From contig CAWGNS010000007.1 of assembly GCA_963824095.1 (NCBI GenBank), forward strand, positions 124,001 through 188,000: DNA of 64,000 nucleotides, written 5' to 3'. Source of the stretch: JBBDWJ01 sp963824095. Lineage in GTDB: Bacteria; Acidobacteriota; Terriglobia; Bryobacterales; UBA6623. Position 1 is the stretch's first letter; each line of letters starts with the position of its first letter. The notes under the pieces are model-generated. The model worked only from the letters and a program-made list of their open reading frames with translations. It was not told the origin of the DNA and ran no database searches. Shown here in pieces: positions 15,826-25,157 of this stretch. A program made the position numbers and the translations under genes.

Positions 15826-17823
15826 ATGAAGACACGCCTGTTTTCACATCTTCTGGTGGCCTTCGTCGCGCTCATGGTATGCGCGGCGGCTCTCGACGCC
15901 GCACCGATGACCCGAACCCCGACGGGGACCATCACGTTCACCTACACCAAGGGGGGCTCGCTGCCGGCCCTCCAGACGATTACCATCAAAGCGCCCACTT
16001 CGACCCAGATTTTCTTCACCGTGGATCCCGCAACGCTACCCGATTGGCTGACATTGGATAAGACCAGCGGCTCGCCCACTTTGACGGTCGGGACCGCCAT
16101 CAAGTTCGGGGTGAGCGCCGTCGTCGAGTCCAAGCCGGTGGGAACATTCACCGCCGAGGTGGGCCTCACAAGCACCAGCCTGGGCGTCGATTCTCCCTTG
16201 CTGATTCCCGTGGTCCTGGTGGTGAAGGCCGCCGTTTCCACACTCACGGCATCCCCGGTGGAGTACAGCTCGGCAATTTGGAAAACCGGCGATCCTCTTC
16301 CCACCGCCACTCTGACGCTGACCTCCGATGGAGAACCGATCAACTTCACGGCGGTCGCCTCTTCGACGTCGCCGAGTTCGCCGGCCTGGGTCAGTGTGAG
16401 CCCGACCGCCGGAATTGCTTACAGTTGGGGCACCGAACTCACGGTAACGTTCGCCCCTTCCGCGTTTGAAAGCGCTGTGGTTGGGTCTATGATCACGGGC
16501 AAACTGACCCTTACCAAAGTGGGAGGATCGGCGCTGCCGGCAATCACCCTCTCTATTGCGATTGATCCCCCCGTGCCCACGCTCAGCGGCATCTCTCCCG
16601 GCCAGGTGCCACAGACCATTCAAGCCAACACCACGCGCACGATTGCGGTCCGGGGCACCAATTTCTCGCGTGGCATGCCCGTCCAGTTCGACCCGGACGA
16701 TACGGGAGGGGCGCCCGCAGCCAGCATCACCGAGTCCTGCACCAGCGGCACCGGCGATGCGTGGTGCTTCCAGAGCAGCCAACTCTTCTTCTTGAGACTA
16801 TCGGCCGCAACACTGGCTCTCGGAACACCGGGAACCCCGGGTGTGTTGGACGCGGTCGGCGTCACCATCGGCGTCCCCATCGAGAGCAAACCGATCATTT
16901 ACGCGACGACCGATGCGGCTTCGTTTGTGCCGCCGCCGGACGAGTTGGATGTAGCGCCGTTCGAGATCATCAGCATCTTCGGCGAAAATTTCGGGACTCC
17001 GGTGGTTGGCCCGGCGTTGGGCGTGGACGGCCGTTTCCCGAATGTGCTCGATACCGACCAGTTCAAGGTGCATTTCAATGATGCCTCCGACCACTCGGAC
17101 CTGACCGCCGACCCCGACGGTTATCTGCTGCTGTGGACGCCGACACAGATCAACGTGCTGATCCCATCGACTCTGCCTCCCGCGGGGGACCAGGCGCTCG
17201 AGATGATCGTGACGGCCGACGGAAACGATAGCGACGCCTACCTCCTGGATGTACCCCTGGGCGGCGTCACCCCCGGCCTGTTTACCTATGGGGGCGGACT
17301 CGGCCAGGCTGTCGCCATCAATTCCGACGGCAGCATCAACTCCAGCAGCAATCCCGCCCGATTCGGCCAGGGCCAGGCTCTGCAGCTTTACCTGTCCGGC
17401 TTGGGCGCGGTGGACGGCGGTGCGGATATCGCTACTGCCAACGGGACGCCGGCAACGGCTCCCGCCGATTGTGCCAGCGCGGCGTCGTATCTGACCCGCT
17501 TGAACGTAACCGCCACGCCCGACTGGGATAGTCCCGACGGGGCGGTCGTTGACATCACTCCCAACGTCTTTCCACCCTGCCTTGACCCGGCGGACATTAC
17601 CTTGACGCTGGGTGGCGCAGACGCCTCGGCCAGCGTCAACTACGCGGGCTGGACCGCTGGCTCGGTAGCCGGTCTCTACCAAGTCAACGTACTGCTCCCG
17701 GCGGCCGCGACCCTGGCTGGGTTGAGCCCAACGGCATCGACCGTCGCACAGCAATACTCCATCGTGGTCACGGTCGGAGGCGCCAGTAGCCAGACCGGGG
17801 CTTACGTATACATCAAGAACTAG
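15826..17823 (+). CDS. Secreted beta-sandwich protein with Solibacter-type C-terminal domain
   Basis: 665 residues. Sec signal peptide (about 1-26), then two BACON-like domains (LPDWLTLDKTSGSPTLTVG at about 65 and AWVSVSPTAG at about 188), an IPT/TIG-like segment (LSGISPGQVPQTIQANTTRT, about 250) and a C-terminal region of about 300 residues that matches the TIGR03437 type seen in Solibacter: ATTDAASFVPP, PFEIISIFGENFG, LLLWTPTQINVLIPS, FGQGQALQLYLSGLG and a final YSIVVTVGG. No catalytic domain. Such proteins are thought to be cell-surface or exported adhesion/binding proteins. It is the best taxonomic marker in the window. Confidence 0.85.
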   Translation: MKTRLFSHLLVAFVALMVCAAALDAAPMTRTPTGTITFTYTKGGSLPALQTITIKAPTSTQIFFTVDPATLPDWLTLDKTSGSPTLTVGTAIKFGVSAVVESKPVGTFTAEVGLTSTSLGVDSPLLIPVVLVVKAAVSTLTASPVEYSSAIWKTGDPLPTATLTLTSDGEPINFTAVASSTSPSSPAWVSVSPTAGIAYSWGTELTVTFAPSAFESAVVGSMITGKLTLTKVGGSALPAITLSIAIDPPVPTLSGISPGQVPQTIQANTTRTIAVRGTNFSRGMPVQFDPDDTGGAPAASITESCTSGTGDAWCFQSSQLFFLRLSAATLALGTPGTPGVLDAVGVTIGVPIESKPIIYATTDAASFVPPPDELDVAPFEIISIFGENFGTPVVGPALGVDGRFPNVLDTDQFKVHFNDASDHSDLTADPDGYLLLWTPTQINVLIPSTLPPAGDQALEMIVTADGNDSDAYLLDVPLGGVTPGLFTYGGGLGQAVAINSDGSINSSSNPARFGQGQALQLYLSGLGAVDGGADIATANGTPATAPADCASAASYLTRLNVTATPDWDSPDGAVVDITPNVFPPCLDPADITLTLGGADASASVNYAGWTAGSVAGLYQVNVLLPAAATLAGLSPTASTVAQQYSIVVTVGGASSQTGAYVYIKN

Positions 17824-17841
17824 GGAAAGAGGAAATGGAGG

Positions 17842-17876
17842 CGGGGCAGATCGGTGACACCCGCCGATCTGCCCCG
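17842..17876. terminator. Strong stem-loop after the secreted protein gene
   Basis: CGGGGCAGATCGG (17842-17854) and CCGATCTGCCCCG (17864-17876) form a perfect 13-bp stem with a 9-base loop, 18 bp after the stop codon. There is no T-run, so it may stabilise the mRNA end rather than terminate by itself. Confidence 0.5.
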
Positions 17877-18084
17877 AGGATCTGCCGCCGGGACGTGATC
17901 GGGTGACAGGGAACTCGATGACATCCGTGATAGGTATCTGTCAAGGAGAGATGCAGATCTCTGTCTCCTTTGGCTCCGTCATTTCCCATCAGCCCAACAA
18001 GCCAAGACCCCGACGAGGGCGATGCCTGATGGCCGATGGGGTCGATGGGAACAGTCGCCAGGGGCTGCGAATCGGGCGTTGTCC

Positions 18085-18420
18085 CCTTTTCTCCTTGCCC
18101 CCTTTTCTCCCATCGCGCGCGCTTCGTTGCGGTCGATAGCCGTAGGCATTGGGGTCGAAGTCCGCCTCAAAGATCGGCTCCAAGACCAGCTTGGCGGCGG
18201 TCTGCACCACCCGGTCCCGAATCGTCGGGATTCCCAATGGCCGCCTTTCGCCCCCGGACTTCGGAATCATGACCCGCCGCACCGGTTGTGGTTTGTAGGT
18301 CTTGGCGCGTAACTGCTTTCCGATGCCGTCCAACCACTCCGCCGCCCTTCGGACTCGATCTGCTCGAAGGTCTGCTCATCCACCCCCGGCGCGCCTTTGT
18401 TGGCCAGCTACTGTGTCCTA
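18085..18420 (-). pseudogene. Group II intron reverse transcriptase/maturase remnant
   Basis: On the minus strand the N-terminal RT region is readable: LANKGAPGVDEQTFEQIE in one frame, a one-base shift, then LDGIGKQLRAKTYKPQPVRR, VMIPKSGGERRPLGIPTIRD and EADFDPNAYGYRPQRSA. These are RT blocks 0-2 of LtrA-type proteins. The palm with YADD is missing: after YRPQRSARD the sequence changes to GGGAGAAAAGGGG... repeat-like DNA. The gene is therefore both frameshifted and truncated. The rest of 17877-18491 shows no gene. Confidence 0.75.
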
Positions 18421-18491
18421 CCGACAACTGCATGGGTGGGTCCCTCCCCCACTGCTGATCTGCGCCTTCGGGGCGCACTGAGAGAAGCGGG

Positions 18492-18926
18492 CTAGATCAC
18501 CTTCACCACGTAGTAAACCACCAGCCCCGGCACCGCTTTGAACCAATGCGGAACACCCTTGGGGATGACGATCACGTCCCCCTTGGACAGGGCCTGGGTC
18601 TTGCCGCCTTGAATGCCGCTGCCACGGATTTGCCCGGGTCCGGTGGTCTTTTCATCGGTCACGGTGCCGCCGGTGACGAACGTGGCCGAGCCCTCCACGA
18701 TGTAGAAGATGTCGGTCTCGTCGGCATGAAGCTCGGCCTCGCCGGGCCCGGTGCGGCGGCTCATGCTGACCTTGTAGTTGCTGCCCTCGGTCAACGGGGC
18801 GCCTTTGCTCAGGGCCGCGGACACCTGATCTTTGGAAACGTAGGTGACTTCATCGGCCGCCGAAGCGCCGCCGGTCACCAGCAAAGCGGCCGACATCACG
18901 GCCATCATGGAAAGCAAATAACGCAT
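18492..18926 (-). CDS. Secreted cupin-domain protein
   Basis: 144 residues with a Sec signal peptide (MRYLLSMMAVMSAALLVTGG...A) and a single cupin barrel: ELHADETDIFYIVEGSATFV (motif 1, with His, Glu and Glu-like positions) and GDVIVIPKGVPHWFKAV (motif 2, with the conserved His). A metal site of the H-x3-E...H type is plausible. The start at 18926 is fixed by a perfect AAGGAG seven bases upstream; a longer frame reaching 19442 is not coding-like. Periplasmic; the ligand is unknown. Confidence 0.85.
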   Translation of the reverse strand: MRYLLSMMAVMSAALLVTGGASAADEVTYVSKDQVSAALSKGAPLTEGSNYKVSMSRRTGPGEAELHADETDIFYIVEGSATFVTGGTVTDEKTTGPGQIRGSGIQGGKTQALSKGDVIVIPKGVPHWFKAVPGLVVYYVVKVI

Positions 18927-19398
18927 GCGGTTCTCCTTAGCAACTTGGCTTGTTGTGCATCCCAGGCGGCATGCAGGCCCAAGGCCGGTGTGGCGCGGAG
19001 TTGTGGCCGGCGGCGTTGGAGCACGCCGACATTTCCTACTCCCGTTTCCGTCCTTCTCCAACCTGCCGTAGGCAACCAACGCCTGCTTGGGTAGCCAGAT
19101 TATATCGCTACGCCTGTTTTCGGTGGTGGACTCGTGGCGTTGTCGCGGGGAGCGTGCTCTTGGGCAGACAGGATGCCCGTTCCGCGTCCTCGGGTCCCGT
19201 TGCTGGGATACGCCGTCCCAGCAACGGACAGGGCGGGCTCGAAGGTTATCGCCAAAGAGCCGCTTTTCCGCCCCTCCCGCAGCCTTGCCCCCTCTGGCCC
19301 GTCGCATGCAAAGGGAGCGTGCAAACGACGGGCCGCGCGCCGCGAAGAACCACCCGGGCGCAAGGAACCGATGGAAATAACCCGAAGGGAGGGGCGCC
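18927..19398. other. Intergenic region with two stem-loops upstream of the orphan recombinase-domain gene
   Basis: Perfect 12-bp arms CCGTTGCTGGGA (19197-19208) and TCCCAGCAACGG (19216-19227) with a 7-base loop, and 9-bp arms GGCCCGTCG (19296-19304) and CGACGGGCC (19326-19334). No protein-like frame. A GGGTAGCC box like those near 8319 is at about 19089. Confidence 0.55.
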
Positions 19399-19830
19399 AT
19401 GGCGAAGCAACGGCTGCGGGAAGTGTTGACGACTCCACTCACTATCGAATACGTCGCGCGCAGGGCAGAGGAAGGCTGGCGCGCCGTCGCCGTCGAGTGG
19501 GAGCGCCTGAACGGGGAGGCGCCCGTCGTCCCAACCGGACGCGAAGAGATCCCCTATGGCCTGCAGATCGCCAGCGACTGCCACCATCTGGAGGAAAATC
19601 CGGCCGAGAAGGAAGTACTGGTGTGCATCATGGAGCAGATCGTTCAGGACCAGCCGCTCTCACAGGCCGCCGCCGAACTCAACCGCCTCGGCCACCGCAC
19701 GCGGCAAGGAACCAGATGGAGCCCGGTGGCGATCTTCCAGCTGCTGCCGCGGCTGATCGAAACCGGTCCCCGTATATTTTCGAGCGAGGAGTGGGCCGAG
19801 CGGCGCGAGCAGTTGATGAAGGCGATCTGA
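19399..19830 (+). CDS. Stand-alone recombinase-domain protein (serine-recombinase C-terminal module)
   Basis: 143 residues. From about residue 48 it reads IPYGLQIASDCHHLEENPAE, then EKEVLVCIMEQIVQDQPLSQ, AAAELNRLGHRTRQGTRWSP and VAIFQLLPRLIE. This follows the 'PYGxx...L..np.E..vi..I..l...G.S...IA..LN..G.rTR.G..W....v..iL' pattern of the DNA-binding recombinase domain of large serine recombinases. The catalytic resolvase domain is absent, and the first 45 residues are unlike it. A good Shine-Dalgarno (AAGGGAGGGG) precedes the ATG. It may be a DNA-binding protein derived from a recombinase. Preceded by two hairpins. Confidence 0.65.
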   Translation: MAKQRLREVLTTPLTIEYVARRAEEGWRAVAVEWERLNGEAPVVPTGREEIPYGLQIASDCHHLEENPAEKEVLVCIMEQIVQDQPLSQAAAELNRLGHRTRQGTRWSPVAIFQLLPRLIETGPRIFSSEEWAERREQLMKAI

Positions 19831-19848
19831 TGCCGCCTGATCCTCAAC

Positions 19849-20274
19849 TCACCCAGCAACTATGGGCCCTCCCCAAGGCCCGGCCAGCGGCCCGATCTCC
19901 TCAAAGGCGCTCGCGCAAGATAGACGGCGCGACTGGTCGAGCCGGTAAGCGGCGATGTTGTATTTGAAGCTGTCGCGGAAATCCAGGTCGGTTCCGCTAG
20001 CGGTCTGATAGGTCGGCGCGAAAACATCGATCGTTTGAAAGCTCGCGTCGTGAGTCCGCTTGCCGTCGCTGAGCGTCACGCGCTTGGTGCCGGTGATGCC
20101 GGTCGACAGGCCGTGTATGCGCAACACTTCGGCGCTCAGCAGGAATTGCTCCCGCCCGGCATCGCTCAACGAAATCGCCGCCGGTTCGGTGGGAGCTTCC
20201 TGGCCGACCACCCCGCCCGCCAGAACCAACGACGCCAGGACCGCCAACGCCGATCGTACCCGGACGGGTGCCAT
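19849..20274 (-). pseudogene. Truncated conserved secreted protein
   Basis: From ATG 20272-20274 (GGAGG seven bases upstream), a Sec signal peptide is followed by AGREQFLLSAEVLRIHGLSTGI, LSDGKRTHDASFQTID and FRDSFKYNIAAYRLDQ. Acidobacteria carry a longer family with this start in which 'YKYNIAAYxLDxLLGL' is followed by a further 150 or so residues; I rely on memory for that. Here the family signal ends at AAYRLDQ and the remaining 30 residues (SRRLSCASAFEEIG...) look random. It was probably cut by a deletion next to the gene at 19399-19830. Confidence 0.5.
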
Positions 20275-20512
20275 AGCCCATCCTCCCAAGGATCGATGAC
20301 AGCCAAAGGAATTCTATCTCGAATGGGAGGAAATGGCGCGGTGCGATGTCCGATTTTTGGGGGAATGCTATCCCCTGGGGATGGGCGCCGTTCCCGATGG
20401 GTCCCCGGAGGGTGGCGTGGGCGGGCCGACCCCCGGGGGTGGATTCGATGGCGATGCCGGGAGTTTGCACAGGCCGGAGGCCTGCGCCACTTTCGCCTGG
20501 CGGCTTTCCCGC

Positions 20513-21949
20513 TTATGCGCCCGATGACGGCAGGGCGGCCTGCCAGCCTGAGTGGAGTAATTCGGCAAGCTGCTTTCGGGTGGGAGCCAGGTCCGATTTC
20601 TCCGCCAGGTTGTCGACCTCGCCGGGATCGTGGGCATGGTCATACAGCTCGATGCCGCGCTTGCCGTGGTCCCACTCGGTGTATCGCCAGCGCTCGGTCT
20701 TCACCGTGCGGCCGAAGAAGGCGATGTCTTCGGGGGCGCCGGCCTGCAGCTCGCCGCGGCCTACCATGCTGAAGGCGCCGCGCTTCCAGGAACGAGTCGG
20801 ATTTTTGAGCACCGGAACCAGGCTGGTGCCTTCCAGACCACTCGGCTGGTCGAAGCCGCATAGCTCCATCAAGGTCGGATAGATATCGACGCCTTCGGTG
20901 AGACGCCGGCAACGCTGGCCGTTGTTGGGGTTGCCGGGCTGATAGACGATCAGCGGCACATGCGTACTGTTTTCGAACAGCGAGAGCTTGTGCCACAGGC
21001 CGCCGTGGTCGCCGAGGTGATAGCCGTGGTCGACGGTCATCACGACGATGGTGTTGTCCCAGAGCTTGAGACGGTCCATGGCGGCGAGCACGACGCCGAC
21101 CTGCGCATCCACGAAATCGATGCACGAGAAGTAGGCGGCGCGGTATTCGCGCACCTGCTGATCGGTGAGCGGCGTGTCGGGCGGCAGGTAGTTGATGGCC
21201 GCTTTGAGCAGCCGGTCGAACTGCTCGGGCGAGCCGGGCGGCGGGGTCGTTTTCTGCCAGGGATGCCGGTCGAAGTGCGGCTTGGGCGCGGCGTAGGGCG
21301 AATGCGGCCTGCGGAAACCCGCGCCGACGAAGAAGGGCTTCCCTTCCCCAACCGCCTTCTCGATGTAGGAGACGGCCTTGTGGGCGACGATACCGTCGGG
21401 CGTCTCGTCGTCGGTGTAGTTGAGGATGTCCCACTCGAACGAATGGCCCTTGGGGCCCTTGTCCTTGACCTTGCGGATGACGGCCTCGCGCGGCGGGTTC
21501 TTGCCGAACTCGCGGAGTTCTTCATCCCAGGAGCGGGCGTCTTCGGCGTGCTCGCCGGTGTGGTAGACCTTGCCGGCATGAGCGCTGTAGTAGCCGTGCT
21601 TACGGAAGTATTCGGGCAGGAACACGGTGTCGGGCATGTGCGCCCGGGTCGGCGTCTTGAGCGTGTAGACCTGCGTGGTATCGGGACGGCGGCCGCTGAG
21701 CAGCGAGGCCCGCGAGGGCTGGCACAGCGGGAACTGGCAGTGGTTCTGCTCGAACAACATGCCCTTTTTGGCGAGCCGGTCGATGTTGGGCGTGTTGGTA
21801 TTGGGGCTGCCGTAGCAGGCAAGCTCCGTGTTCATGTCGTCGGCGATGAGGAACAACACGTTGGGACGGGCCGCCGGCGCCGCCCGCAGCATCGAAGCCG
21901 CCGATAGGGTACCGAGAAACGACCTTCTTGAAACCGATCCAGCGCTCAT
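20513..21949 (-). CDS. Tat-exported sulfatase, iduronate-2-sulfatase-like
   Basis: 478 residues from the Met before SAGSVSRRSFLGTLSAASML, a Tat signal. Type I sulfatase fold: metal ligands in NVLFLIADDMNTELACYG, the active-site motif CQPSRASLLSGRRP with Cys76 as the residue oxidised to formylglycine, TVDHGYHLGDHGGLWHKLSLFENSTH for the second metal cluster and the C-terminal subdomain ELYDHAHDPGEVDNLA. It hydrolyses sulfate esters, probably on a glycan, in the periplasm. It needs a formylglycine-generating enzyme, not seen in the window. Lies 214 bp downstream of the TonB receptor gene in the same direction. Confidence 0.9.
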   Translation of the reverse strand: MSAGSVSRRSFLGTLSAASMLRAAPAARPNVLFLIADDMNTELACYGSPNTNTPNIDRLAKKGMLFEQNHCQFPLCQPSRASLLSGRRPDTTQVYTLKTPTRAHMPDTVFLPEYFRKHGYYSAHAGKVYHTGEHAEDARSWDEELREFGKNPPREAVIRKVKDKGPKGHSFEWDILNYTDDETPDGIVAHKAVSYIEKAVGEGKPFFVGAGFRRPHSPYAAPKPHFDRHPWQKTTPPPGSPEQFDRLLKAAINYLPPDTPLTDQQVREYRAAYFSCIDFVDAQVGVVLAAMDRLKLWDNTIVVMTVDHGYHLGDHGGLWHKLSLFENSTHVPLIVYQPGNPNNGQRCRRLTEGVDIYPTLMELCGFDQPSGLEGTSLVPVLKNPTRSWKRGAFSMVGRGELQAGAPEDIAFFGRTVKTERWRYTEWDHGKRGIELYDHAHDPGEVDNLAEKSDLAPTRKQLAELLHSGWQAALPSSGA

Positions 21950-22163
21950 GTTGTTGCCAATCCCTTGGTTTAGTTTAGGTCCATGGCTCCGCCAGGTTTG
22001 TGTTGATTCCGACCGCAACCCGCTGCTCGCCGCACGGAAAGACGTCCCTGGCCGCGAAGGGATGGGACATTCCGCGCCAGGGCCGGAGAGAAAATCGCCG
22101 CCCCGAAAGGCTATGCGGCATTGCACCGCATAGCACCTCCGGGACGGCGCTGCGAACCCACGC

Positions 22164-25157
22164 TCAGAATTCGAGACGCAGGTTGAACTGAATCACCCGG
22201 GCGCCGCGGGTTCCGTTCAGGCGGCCGAAAGAACCGCTGGTCACGTTGCCCTGCAGGTTGCTCAGGTTGGTGTGGTTGAAGGCGTTCAACATCTGAGCTT
22301 CAAACTTGACGTTGATCGCCTCGGTGATGAAGAAGCGCTTGCTCAACGAGGTGTCGAGATTCCACAACCCCGGTCCGAAGAAAGCGTTGCGGCCCACGGT
22401 ACCGGGATGCAGCGGCACGCCGCTGACGTCGCCGATGGGAACGCGGGCAAACGCGCTCTTGTTGATGTACTGCAGCGTGTCCGTGTAGTCGGACAGGGTC
22501 GGATCGCCGCTGACGTAGTCGGCGCGGCTACCCTGCAGACCGCTGCTCTGGGTGACGTTGACGGGCTGGCCGGTTTGCGCCCGGAAGATCCCCGAGATCT
22601 GCCAGCCGGCGAACAGATTGCGCGCCATCAGACTGTTGGTGTCGGCCAGCCGCGCGAAAGGCAGCTCGTAGACCCAGTTGAAATTGAACTGGTGGCGAAC
22701 AAACGAGTCGGGCGGCGCCTTGTCGGCGCGGACGTTGTAGATGTCCTGCACCGAGGTGGGCAGCAGCAAATCGGAATCGTTGGTGTAGGAGTATTCGTAG
22801 CCGTAGGTATAGTTGGCGCCCAGGGCGAATCCGTTGGCGAAGCGCTTGCGCAGCGAAGTCTGCCAAGCACTATAGAAGGAACTCTCGCCGGCGTCGCGGT
22901 AACGGAACTCGGTGAACCCCGGGTAGGGCCGAACGCCGGTAACGCGGTCGACCTGGTTCCAGAAGCGAACCATCATGAGGTTCTTGCCGCGGGTGCCGAC
23001 ATAGGCCGTGTCGAGCACGAGGTTCCTGGCGATCTCGCGTTGAATCCCCAGGTTCCACTGGTAGCTGAACGGATAGGGGAAGTAGGTGTTGATGGCGGTG
23101 CCACCCTGCAGGGTACTTTTCCCCTTGACCAGCGCTCGCACGGTGTCGTTGCTGACCGGCCACTGGTAGGCCGGCTGCGCAATGGCGTCCTGGCGGCCAT
23201 ACTCGATGCGGAAGGGTTCGTCGATGGCGTTGCCGACGATGTCGACCGGGCCGCCGTAGAGCGGACGCGGGTTGTAGAAGACGCCGAACCCGCCGCGAAC
23301 CACGGTCTTGGCGGATTCATCCACGGTGTAGGCAAAGCCGAAACGCGGCGAGAAATTGGCGTGCGCCGGCTCCCAGATCTGATCCGGCGAGACGGCCGGG
23401 CCGGTGCCGAACGGCTGGGCGCGGTTGAACAGACGCCCGTCGCGTTCCTTGGGAACCGTGAAGTAGTCGTAGCGCATACCAAGGTTCAGCACCAGCTTCT
23501 GATTGACTTTGAAATCGTCCTGGAAGAAGAAGCCGATGGTGCTGGTATAGGCACGGTATTCCCGTACCCCCATGGTCACTTGCCCACGGTTGGGGATGTT
23601 GTTGATGAGGTCCTGTACCGAGCTGTAGGTCAGGTTGGGGGTCTGGATGTTGTCACGGCTGCCAACGGTATGCAGCAGAATGCCGCCGAACTTCATCGAG
23701 TGGCGTCCGATGGTCTTACCGATGCTCTCTTCGATCGACCAGGACCAGCCTTCGCGGGTATTGGTCTCGCCATCGACACCGAAGCCTAGACCGCCGATTC
23801 CGTTGTAGGCCGTATCGCCCTCGAACAAGGAATAGTAGTGATCGAGGCGCGGCACGAAGTTGTAGTTGACGCCGAACCGTGTTTCAAACGTGACCGAGGG
23901 ACGGATATGAGTGACATTCACGCTGCCTTGCTCGATCTTGCCCTCGTAAGTACGGTTATTGGCTGTAACGACGCGCGGATTCAACTGGAACGGACGGCTG
24001 CGCGTGTAGCGGGTGCTCAGGATGGTGCGGTCGGTGATGTAGTAGTCGCCGCGCGCCAAAGCGTAGTTATCCCTCGACTGGGCCGTGCCCGAACCGACCC
24101 ATCGGCCGGTGACCGCGCCCGCGTCGTAGGGCTGGTTGGGGTCGGGAAACACGCTCAGGGCCTTGTCGTAGATCGGATTGGCGTCGTGCATCATCGCCTT
24201 GAACTCGGGGGTGGGCACGTCGTCGGAAAGCGCGCTGAACCCGGCCAGGCGGTAGCCTTCGTAAACGCCGAAGAAGAACGCTTTGTCCTTGACAATGGGG
24301 CCGCCCAGCGAACCGCCGAACTGGTTGTAGACCAGCCCCGGCTTGTTGGACAAGGTCTGGCTCCGCGCGTTGAAGTTCTCGACGTTGTTCAGAAGGAAGG
24401 CACTGCCGTGAAACTGGTTGGTGCCGCTCTTGGTGGTGATGTTGACATTGCCCGACATGGTGTTGGCGATTTCGGCCGAGGCAATGCCTTTGGCAACACT
24501 GACTTCGGCGACGGCCTCGGTGCTGACGCCGCGAATGAAATTGAATCCGCCGCTCATCGCGAACGAGGGCTGCTCGGTGTCCTGAGTGGCGTCGGTGCCG
24601 TCAACGGTGAGCCGGAACGAGGCTCCGGGCAGACCGTTCAAGCGAACGTTGCTGGAACCCGAATCGATGCCCGGAGTCAGGCCCAGCAGGCTCGTCCAGT
24701 CCCGTTTCGTGGTCGGAAGATCCTTGACCTCGAGCGAGTCCAGAGCGCTGCGCTGCTCGGCGTTGGCGGTGTTGATCAGGGGCGCCTGCCCGGTGACCTC
24801 GATGGTCTCCGTGACTTGGCCGATTTCCAGGGCGAAGGTCAACCGTTGTTGTTGGCCGGCGCGCAGTTCCAGGCCCGATTGCACGCGGGTTTTGAAGCCC
24901 GAGGCCTCGACCGTGATGGTATACGTTCCGGCGGGAACCGAAACGAAGGTAAACTCACCGGTCCCGGCGGTTTCCGTGGAGAGGGACTGCCCGGTCCCTT
25001 CATTTTTAATGCTTACTTTGGCGCTAGGAATGACGGCTTGATTTGGGTCCACTACGGTCCCGTAAAGCGTCGCTGACACCACCTGGGAAAACCCCGGTGA
25101 CGCCATCAAAAACAGCAGGCATCCCACGATGCCCGGTAGGATTCTGGTTCGCCACAT
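22164..25157 (-). CDS. TonB-dependent receptor with N-terminal carboxypeptidase-regulatory domain (Oar-like)
   Basis: 997 residues. Sec signal peptide (about 1-25), a CarboxypepD_reg-like beta-sandwich (GTVVDPNQAVIPSAKVSIKN ... GTYTITVEASGFKT, about 30-112), a plug domain (about 120-240, EVKDLPTTKRDWTSLLGLTP) and an outer-membrane barrel to the C-terminus, ending in an aromatic-containing strand. It is of the Oar type that acidobacteria use instead of SusCD pairs to import oligosaccharides or other large substrates. Flanked by two sulfatase genes on the same strand, which suggests sulfated glycan uptake. The start follows GAGGAGAAG. No SusD-like lipoprotein is present. Confidence 0.9.
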   Translation of the reverse strand: MWRTRILPGIVGCLLFLMASPGFSQVVSATLYGTVVDPNQAVIPSAKVSIKNEGTGQSLSTETAGTGEFTFVSVPAGTYTITVEASGFKTRVQSGLELRAGQQQRLTFALEIGQVTETIEVTGQAPLINTANAEQRSALDSLEVKDLPTTKRDWTSLLGLTPGIDSGSSNVRLNGLPGASFRLTVDGTDATQDTEQPSFAMSGGFNFIRGVSTEAVAEVSVAKGIASAEIANTMSGNVNITTKSGTNQFHGSAFLLNNVENFNARSQTLSNKPGLVYNQFGGSLGGPIVKDKAFFFGVYEGYRLAGFSALSDDVPTPEFKAMMHDANPIYDKALSVFPDPNQPYDAGAVTGRWVGSGTAQSRDNYALARGDYYITDRTILSTRYTRSRPFQLNPRVVTANNRTYEGKIEQGSVNVTHIRPSVTFETRFGVNYNFVPRLDHYYSLFEGDTAYNGIGGLGFGVDGETNTREGWSWSIEESIGKTIGRHSMKFGGILLHTVGSRDNIQTPNLTYSSVQDLINNIPNRGQVTMGVREYRAYTSTIGFFFQDDFKVNQKLVLNLGMRYDYFTVPKERDGRLFNRAQPFGTGPAVSPDQIWEPAHANFSPRFGFAYTVDESAKTVVRGGFGVFYNPRPLYGGPVDIVGNAIDEPFRIEYGRQDAIAQPAYQWPVSNDTVRALVKGKSTLQGGTAINTYFPYPFSYQWNLGIQREIARNLVLDTAYVGTRGKNLMMVRFWNQVDRVTGVRPYPGFTEFRYRDAGESSFYSAWQTSLRKRFANGFALGANYTYGYEYSYTNDSDLLLPTSVQDIYNVRADKAPPDSFVRHQFNFNWVYELPFARLADTNSLMARNLFAGWQISGIFRAQTGQPVNVTQSSGLQGSRADYVSGDPTLSDYTDTLQYINKSAFARVPIGDVSGVPLHPGTVGRNAFFGPGLWNLDTSLSKRFFITEAINVKFEAQMLNAFNHTNLSNLQGNVTSGSFGRLNGTRGARVIQFNLRLEF

